From NCBI RefSeq assembly GCF_000582685.1, contig NZ_KK073768.1, forward strand, positions 2,595,130 to 2,659,129: a DNA stretch of 64,000 nucleotides, written 5' to 3'. Under the pieces are notes generated by a model, which worked only from the letters and a program-made list of their open reading frames with translations, was not told the DNA's origin and searched no databases. Shown piece after piece: positions 60,205 through 64,000 of the stretch (within the stretch, counting starts at the first letter, position 1; each line of letters begins with the position of its first letter). A program made the translations under genes and the position numbers. The DNA is from [Scytonema hofmanni] UTEX 2349. GTDB taxonomy: Bacteria > Cyanobacteriota > Cyanobacteriia > Cyanobacteriales > Nostocaceae.

Positions 60205-61305
60205 ATGACCCAGATATTGACATTTTTGGGCAAAGGCGGTACTGCTCGTACTAAATGCGCGATCGCCACCGCCAAGTTATTAGCAAGCCAAGGAAAGCGG
60301 GTACTCCTAGCAGGACTAGCAGAACCAGAATTAGCAATTCTCCTCGGTACGACTTTAGCCGCAGACCCCCAAGAAATCGCTCCCAATTTACAAGTCGTGC
60401 AGTTTCAAACATCTGTACTGTTAGAACGCAGTTGGGAAGAAGTGAAAAAACTTGAGGCTCAATACCTCCGCACGCCCATCCTCAAAGAGGTTTTTGGTCA
60501 AGAACTGGCAGTTTTACCAGGTATGGACAGCGCCCTTGCTTTGAATGCTATTCGTCAGTATGACGAAAGCGGCAAATATGACACCATAGTATACAACGGC
60601 ACTGGCGATTCTTCTACTTTGCGATCGCTCGGTTTGCCAGAGTCTCTAAGTTGGTATTTACGGCGATTTCGGCAATTATTTGTCAACTCCGATTTAGGAA
60701 AAGCAATCTCCGAATCACCTTTTATTCAACCCCTAGTTAGTACCTTTTTTAACATCAACTGGACAGCAGATAATTTCGCCCAACCCACCAACACCGCGAA
60801 TAATTTACTGGAAAAGGGTAAAGCCGCTCTTGCAGACCCCAAGCGGATGGCGGCTTTTTTGGTGACAACACAAGATCCCATAGAAGTTGCCACTGCCCGC
60901 TATTTGTGGGGTAGCGCTCAACAAGTTGGGTTAACTGTTGGTGGTGTCCTGTTGGTTAATTCCGACACAGCCGCCAATTTGTCGCCGGAATTTGCCCCCC
61001 TGCCAATTAGTGTTGTTCCTGACTTCAAAGCAGGGGATTGGCAACCAGTAATAAACGCCCTACCCGACTTTGCAGCACAAGCAGTACAGGCTCCCAAACC
61101 AATTGAAATTGATGTCCCAAGTCGTCAGGTACGCTTATTTTTGCCTGGATTCGATAAAAAACAGGTCAAGCTGACTCAATTCGGTCCGGAAGTCACCATA
61201 GAAGCCGGAGATCAACGACGGAATCTTGTACTACCTCCGGCTTTAAGTGGCAAATCTGTTGCTGGAGCGAAGTTTGCGAATAATTATTTGATAATTTCGT
61301 TTTAA
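60205..61305 (+). CDS. ArsA/Get3-like protein with degenerate P-loop and HSP20-like end
   Basis: The product has 366 residues. The N-terminal ArsA/Get3 fold is seen, but the deviant Walker A KGGxGKT reads 'FLGKGGTARTKCAIA', with Ala-Arg in place of Gly-Lys. The position of switch residues is also changed ('YNGTGDSSTLRSL' rather than DxAPTGHTLRLL). The C-terminal 80 residues ('VRLFLPGFDKKQVKLTQFG') form an HSP20-like domain as in some bacterial ArsA proteins. ATP hydrolysis is doubtful. It may bind clients or membranes. Confidence 0.85.
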   Translation: MTQILTFLGKGGTARTKCAIATAKLLASQGKRVLLAGLAEPELAILLGTTLAADPQEIAPNLQVVQFQTSVLLERSWEEVKKLEAQYLRTPILKEVFGQELAVLPGMDSALALNAIRQYDESGKYDTIVYNGTGDSSTLRSLGLPESLSWYLRRFRQLFVNSDLGKAISESPFIQPLVSTFFNINWTADNFAQPTNTANNLLEKGKAALADPKRMAAFLVTTQDPIEVATARYLWGSAQQVGLTVGGVLLVNSDTAANLSPEFAPLPISVVPDFKAGDWQPVINALPDFAAQAVQAPKPIEIDVPSRQVRLFLPGFDKKQVKLTQFGPEVTIEAGDQRRNLVLPPALSGKSVAGAKFANNYLIISF

Positions 61306-61400
61306 GTTAAGGGAATGAGGACATAGGGAAAGCGGGAACTGCGATCGTGCAGTTCCCGCTTTACTTAGTAACCAGACTTAGTTGGATCTGTCAGAAGTAT

Positions 61401-64000
61401 CTAACCTACCACAAAAGGTCTCACGCTCCAATTGGGATCGATTACGTCAGCGAGTTGATAGCTTTTTACAAGACTGAAGCCATTCATTTCCCAGATATCT
61501 TCCTTCCCCGTCAGCTTATTGCGCCAGAGGATATCAGCAATGCCATCGCCGTTGAAGTCATCAGTACCCGCAATCTGCCAGTTTATATCAGACACCTGGG
61601 TAATAAAGTGATCGGATTGCAGGGTGAAGTTGCTATTCATCTGCCAAATCACGTTCTGACCGCTTGCCTTACTGCGCCAGAGGATATCAACAATGCCATC
61701 GCCGTTGAAGTCATCAGTACCGACAATCTGCCAGTTCGTATCAGGCACCTGGGTAATGAAGTGGTCAGATTGCAGGGTGAAGTTGCTATTCATCCGCCAA
61801 ATCACGTTCTGACCGCTTGCCTTACTGCGCCAAAGGATATCAGCAATGCCATCACTGTTGAAGTCGGCTGTGCTGGCAATCTCCCAGCTTGCATCAGGCA
61901 CTTTGGTAATGAAGTGGTCGGTTTGAACGCCAGTGCTATTCATCTGCCAAATCACGTTCTCGCCGCTTGCCTTGTTGCGCCACAAGAGATCAGCAATGCC
62001 ATCACTGTTGAAGTCGGCTGTGCTGGCAATCTGCCAGTTCGGATCAGCCACTGTGGGTAAAAAGTAGGCGCTTTGCAGGGTGAAGTTATTCAGTTGCCAA
62101 ACAGCATTTTCCCCGGTGCCACTGTTGCGCCACACCAGATTGGGCAAGCTCTGCGTCACGCTGGTGTCGAGGGCAGCAGGTGTGCCACTTGAAATTGCCG
62201 TTGTGCCACCGTTGCTCGTAGTGTTGACCGTAACTCGTGTGGTGCCATTCGTAAACCCATTGCTATAGGAGTTATCAAGGGCGCGTACTGTTAAGCCAGG
62301 GGGTGTGCCGTTATAGCCAGTCACCGGTACAAAGCGCACCAATGTGGTAGCAGAGAGCGCTAGGGCGGTGGCATCATCGGCAACTGCACCGACGCTTGCC
62401 CAGTTAGTGCCGTCAGTCGAGTATTCCCATCGACCTTGGGTAGTGGCAGTGTTGCTAACGATCGCCAACCCACTCAGACTTGCACCCGTATCAATGTCAC
62501 TAAACAAACTAGCAAATAAGCTAGTGAGGGTACTACCGCTGGGATTGGTGGTATTTTGTGTCACGGCTGTTAGCGTGGCATTGCCCGTCAAGGTTGGCGC
62601 ATCATTCACATTGGTGATGCGAGAGACTGTTGACGCACTATCAACGGTTTCAACCGTTCCTTGAAGGTCAGTGTAGGACGCTTGCGTGCGAACAAACTTG
62701 CCACTCTGAGCATTATTAAGGGTCAACGTCGAGTTGATGGCGCCGGTGATGTTGTTCCAATTGGTGCCATCGGTGGATTCCTGCCACTGATAAGTCACTG
62801 GTCCGAGACCATCGGCATCAACTAAGGTGTTGCTGGCGGTGAGGATGGCATTCTCCTCTACCATGCCAGCAATCGAGACACTGCCTGTGGGTGCATCATT
62901 CACATTGGTAATGCGAGAGGCTGTTGCTGGGCTGGCAACGGTTTCAACCGTTCCTTGAAGGTCAGTGTAGGACGCTTGTGTGCGAACAAACTTGCCACTC
63001 TGAGCATCACCAAGGGTCAACGTCGCGTTGATGGCGCCAGTGATGTTGCTCCAGTTGGTGCCATCGGTGGATTCCTGCCACTGATAAGTCACTAGTCCGA
63101 GACCATCGGCATCGACTAGGGTGTTGCTGGCGGTGAGGATGTCATTCTCCTGTACCGTACCGGAGATTGACACACTGCCTGTGGGAGCATCATTCACATT
63201 CGTAACGGTTGTTACTGTTGCCGCACTATCAACGGTTTCAGCCGTTCCTTGAAGGTCAGTGTAGGACGCTTGTGTGCGAACAAACTTGCCACTCTGAGCA
63301 TCATCAAGGGTCAACGTCGCGTTGATGGCTCCGGTAATGTTGTTCCAATTGGTGCCATCGGTGGATTCCTGCCATTGATAAGTCACTAGTCCGAGACCAT
63401 CGGCATCGACTAGGGTGTTGCTGGCGGTGAGGATGGCATTCTCCTGTACCGTACCGGAGATTGACACACTGCCTGTGGGTGCATCATTCACATTCGTAAT
63501 GCGAGAGGCTGTTGCCGCACTATCAACGGTTTCAACCGTTCCTTGAAGGTCAGTGTAGGATGCTTGTGTGCGAACAAACTTGCCATTCTGAGCATCATCA
63601 AGGGTCAACGTCGCGTTGATGGCTCCGGTAATGTTGTTCCAGTTGCTGCCATCGGTGGATTCCTGCCACTGATAAGTCACTGGTCCGAGACCATCGGCAT
63701 CAACTAAGGTGTTGCTGGCGGTGAGGATGGCATTCTCCTGTACTATACCGGAGATTGAGACACTGCCTGTGGGAGCATCGTTCACATTGGTAATGCGAGA
63801 GGCTGTTGCTGTGCTGGTGAAGGTTTCGGTGCTACCGCCCCCATCCACAAAGGAACCCCGAACGCGCAAGAACTGTCCCACCTGAGCGTCATTTGGAGCG
63901 AAGGTAGCATTAGTTGCCCCATTGACATCAACCCAGGTCGTACCGTTTACAGATTGCTCCCACTGGTACGTTAGCGTGCCATTACCATCTGGGTCACTGA
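61401..64000 (-). CDS. Giant repetitive VCBS/FG-GAP-type surface protein, 5' end outside the window
   Basis: The frame is open to the right edge. At least four copies of a 98-residue unit (starting NVNDAPTGSVSISGTVQENA, with 'VTYQWQESTDGTNWNNITGA') are followed by a cadherin-like unit and about five FG-GAP-like units with Ca2+-binding 'DFNSDGIADILWR'. The end is 'SVRPFVVG'. Such proteins are large adhesins, often type I secreted. DNA identity between units is very high. Confidence 0.88.
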   Translation of the reverse strand, partial: SDPDGNGTLTYQWEQSVNGTTWVDVNGATNATFAPNDAQVGQFLRVRGSFVDGGGSTETFTSTATASRITNVNDAPTGSVSISGIVQENAILTASNTLVDADGLGPVTYQWQESTDGSNWNNITGAINATLTLDDAQNGKFVRTQASYTDLQGTVETVDSAATASRITNVNDAPTGSVSISGTVQENAILTASNTLVDADGLGLVTYQWQESTDGTNWNNITGAINATLTLDDAQSGKFVRTQASYTDLQGTAETVDSAATVTTVTNVNDAPTGSVSISGTVQENDILTASNTLVDADGLGLVTYQWQESTDGTNWSNITGAINATLTLGDAQSGKFVRTQASYTDLQGTVETVASPATASRITNVNDAPTGSVSIAGMVEENAILTASNTLVDADGLGPVTYQWQESTDGTNWNNITGAINSTLTLNNAQSGKFVRTQASYTDLQGTVETVDSASTVSRITNVNDAPTLTGNATLTAVTQNTTNPSGSTLTSLFASLFSDIDTGASLSGLAIVSNTATTQGRWEYSTDGTNWASVGAVADDATALALSATTLVRFVPVTGYNGTPPGLTVRALDNSYSNGFTNGTTRVTVNTTSNGGTTAISSGTPAALDTSVTQSLPNLVWRNSGTGENAVWQLNNFTLQSAYFLPTVADPNWQIASTADFNSDGIADLLWRNKASGENVIWQMNSTGVQTDHFITKVPDASWEIASTADFNSDGIADILWRSKASGQNVIWRMNSNFTLQSDHFITQVPDTNWQIVGTDDFNGDGIVDILWRSKASGQNVIWQMNSNFTLQSDHFITQVSDINWQIAGTDDFNGDGIADILWRNKLTGKEDIWEMNGFSLVKSYQLADVIDPNWSVRPFVVG

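Noticed and set aside
61347..62060. 237-residue + strand frame with internal repeats
   Set aside because: It is the shadow of the FG-GAP-like repeats of the minus-strand gene; the repetition is explained by that gene.

Overview
The window is chromosomal DNA of a filamentous cyanobacterium, most likely of the order Nostocales. This rests on cyanobacteria-restricted genes (pipX, sepF beside proC and pipY, crtR, DUF3086/DUF3119-type genes, a DUF2862-type gene), very frequent HIP1 octamers (GCGATCGC), heptanucleotide tandem repeats of the kind known from Anabaena and Calothrix, and many dispersed palindromic repeats. I cannot fix the genus. No rRNA, tRNA or CRISPR array was recognised.

Layout. 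0-2.3 kb: a partial VirB10/TrbI-like gene, a membrane-anchored partner and a 35-residue membrane peptide. 2.6-8.2 kb: an accessory oxidation cluster with two His-box fatty-acid-hydroxylase-type membrane proteins, a ferritin-like diiron protein, two Rieske oxygenases and a plant-type ferredoxin, all on the + strand. 8.2-13.7 kb: four overlapping minus-strand genes encoding an STAND-like protein with a degenerate P-loop, a MoxR AAA+ ATPase, a membrane-anchored vWA protein and a membrane receptor with a type-1 periplasmic binding domain; this looks like an uncharacterised signalling or conflict (VMAP-like) system. 14.1-16.3 kb: a left-handed beta-helix acyltransferase-like protein and a GH3-family acyl-adenylating enzyme. 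17-26.5 kb: housekeeping genes (Ski2-type helicase, proC, sepF, pipY-pipX, ecfT, der) plus a four-helix-bundle gene in heptamer repeats.

26.5-33 kb is an accessory zone: two SDR genes beside a relic of a neighbouring gene, a PIN-like gene pair, a PD-(D/E)XK-like protein, a CHAT-GUN4 fusion with a cut GUN4 domain, an orphan antitoxin-like gene, a RAYT/IS200-type transposase bracketed by inverted palindrome pairs, and a Uma2 gene killed by one nonsense codon. 33-42 kb is mostly core: plsY, DUF3086, DUF3119, mlaE, sppA, aroH, crtR and pyruvate kinase.

42.9-59.2 kb is a surface-polysaccharide locus: rfbA, rfbC, rfbD (dTDP-rhamnose; rfbB not seen), four glycosyltransferase genes, two methyltransferases and a Wzm/Wzt ABC exporter. 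It also contains a CAP-domain protein and a 268-bp relic of rfbC. The window ends with a Uma2 relic, a DUF2862 gene, an ArsA/Get3-like protein with a degenerate P-loop, and the 3' part of a giant repetitive VCBS/FG-GAP-type protein that runs off the right edge.

A theme of the window is how far small palindromic repeats have invaded it. They sit at gene ends as probable terminators, and in at least two cases (the vWA gene and a GT4 gene) they lie in frame inside coding sequence.
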